A stretch of 7,258 nucleotides of DNA from NCBI GenBank assembly GCA_017428585.1, contig JAFRQN010000191.1, forward strand, positions 1-7,258. The letters are read 5' to 3'. This DNA is from Bacteroidota bacterium (lineage in GTDB: Bacteria; Bacteroidota; Ignavibacteria; Kapaibacteriales; UBA2268). Position 1 is the stretch's first letter. Each line of letters starts with the position of its first letter. A program made the position numbers and the translations under genes. Under the pieces are notes generated by a model. It made no database searches, was not told the DNA's origin, and saw only the letters and a program-made list of their open reading frames with translations. Below, one piece after another: positions 6,025 to 7,258 of this stretch.

Positions 6025-7258
6025 ATGAATGTCCTTTTTAAAAATATACGATTAATAAGTCCATTGCAAAATATAGATAAACATGTTAATTTACATATTT
6101 TAGATGGCATAATATTAAATTGTGATTCTAATGAAGTTCACATTGATTCTAATACGCAAGTTATTCCTGCAGATGATTTAATAGCAGCTCCTGGTTTTAT
6201 AGATATGCATGTTCATTTACGTGATCCTGGTTTTACAAACAAGGAAACGATAATAACAGGTGCTGAAGCTGCGGCTAATGGTGGTTTTACAGAAATTGTT
6301 TGTATGCCAAATACTTCTCCAGCTATAGATTCTATACCAGTTATGGATTATATAAACAATAAAAGTAAAAACTTACCTGTTACAGTAAAAATATCTTGTA
6401 GTATTACACAAGGACGTGAAGGTAAAAATTTGACATCGATGCTTGCATTGCATGAAGCTGGTGCTGTTTTCTTTACAGATGATGGTAGTTGTGTAAGAGA
6501 AGCTGAAGTAATGAAGAGAGCCTTTGATTATGTTGCTCCTAAAGATTTATTATTATCTCAACATTGTGAGGAACATTCATTAACAACTAATTTTTCAATG
6601 AATGAGGGTGAAATTTCTTTAAGGTTAGGATTAAAAGGATATCCTTATATTGCAGAGGAAATCATAATAGAGCGAGATATAAAATTGGCAAAATATGCTG
6701 GTAATAGACGATATCATGTACAACATGTATCTACAGCTGGTGCGGTTGATATAATAAAAAAAGCAAAAGAAGAAGGATTGCGTATATCTTGTGAAGTTAC
6801 ACCTCATCATTTATGGTTTACAGAAGATGAACTTCAAAATTATGATTCTAATTATAAAATGAATCCTCCGTTACGTAAACAATCTGATGTTGATGCTTTG
6901 GTAAATGGAATAAAAGATGGTACTATTGATTGTATCGCAAGTGATCATGCTCCTCATTCTTTATATGATTGTGATGTTGAATTTGAAAATGTACCAAATG
7001 GAGTTATTGGTTTAGAAACAGAATTAGGTGCAATTCTTACTAAGCTATATCATCAACAAGGTATTAGTTTATCTAAAATTATAGAATTAATTTCAATAAA
7101 TCCAAGGAAGATAATGGCACTGCCGCAAATAATATTTGAAAAAGGCAATAAGGCTAATATTTCTATATTTTCACCTGATGAAGAATGGCAGGTAAATGTA
7201 AATAAATTTAAATCTAAAGCTGTTAATACTCCATTTAATGATAAAACATTTTTGGGTA
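6025..7258 (+). CDS. pyrC: Dihydroorotase, class I (3' end beyond window)
   Basis: Dihydroorotase catalyses the third step of de novo pyrimidine synthesis, the reversible cyclisation of N-carbamoyl-aspartate to dihydroorotate, in the cytoplasm. The 411 visible residues cover nearly the whole amidohydrolase barrel. The metal-binding motif is DMHVHLRDPG (His62, His64); the class I bridging acid is in FTDDG (Asp152/Asp153). Further ligand histidines are His180 (SQHCEEH) and His234 (VQHVSTAGA), with catalytic DHAPH at Asp307 to His311. The sequence MPNTSPAID and the substrate-site segment MNPPLR are also family-typical. Class I enzymes are about 430 residues, so only around 20 are missing at the C-terminus. 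The start at 6025 is the first ATG in frame and gives the expected distance to HVH; the leader is A-rich without a Shine-Dalgarno. The gene follows the S41 gene by 50 bases. No other pyrimidine gene is in the window. Confidence 0.95.
   Translation, partial: MNVLFKNIRLISPLQNIDKHVNLHILDGIILNCDSNEVHIDSNTQVIPADDLIAAPGFIDMHVHLRDPGFTNKETIITGAEAAANGGFTEIVCMPNTSPAIDSIPVMDYINNKSKNLPVTVKISCSITQGREGKNLTSMLALHEAGAVFFTDDGSCVREAEVMKRAFDYVAPKDLLLSQHCEEHSLTTNFSMNEGEISLRLGLKGYPYIAEEIIIERDIKLAKYAGNRRYHVQHVSTAGAVDIIKKAKEEGLRISCEVTPHHLWFTEDELQNYDSNYKMNPPLRKQSDVDALVNGIKDGTIDCIASDHAPHSLYDCDVEFENVPNGVIGLETELGAILTKLYHQQGISLSKIIELISINPRKIMALPQIIFEKGNKANISIFSPDEEWQVNVNKFKSKAVNTPFNDKTFLG

Overview
The window is a strongly AT-rich stretch of bacterial DNA with six protein-coding genes, all on the + strand. 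They are packed with spacers of only 16 to 54 bases. The first and last genes run off the window edges. No RNA gene, CRISPR array, insertion sequence or gene-free stretch over 300 bases was found. None of the five complete starts has a recognisable Shine-Dalgarno sequence, only A/T-rich leaders. Together with the Bacteroidota-style S41 protein, the exported TlpA-like lipoprotein and the type of dihydroorotase, this suggests the Bacteroidota/Chlorobiota (FCB) group. That placement is inference; no marker gene here fixes the genus. All five visible stop codons are TAA or TAG, and the standard code reads cleanly throughout.

Layout: (1) 1-1929 holds three tandem paralogous thioredoxin-fold genes of the TlpA/ResA type. 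The first is cut at its 5' end, the second is a lipoprotein with a long low-complexity linker, and the third is a short version with no export signal and a CLPC active site. (2) 1946-3028 is a D12-class adenine-specific DNA methyltransferase with no visible restriction partner. (3) 3077-5974 is a 965-residue secreted protein of the S41 (tail-specific/tricorn-like) peptidase family, with jelly-roll-like domains before a PDZ and an S41 core. Several positions expected to be catalytic appear substituted. (4) 6025-7258 is a class I dihydroorotase (pyrC) of pyrimidine synthesis, missing only its C-terminus.

The genes do not form an obvious single pathway. The three thioredoxin genes are a local family grown by duplication and probably handle disulfide or redox work in the envelope, with the third perhaps relocated to the cytosol. 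The methyltransferase follows only 16 bases later and may share their transcript. The S41-like protein is probably exported, and pyrC is a housekeeping gene. The most notable observations are the apparent loss of catalytic residues in the S41 protein and the tandem thioredoxin array with its leaderless third member. I see no convincing evidence of a new multi-gene system.
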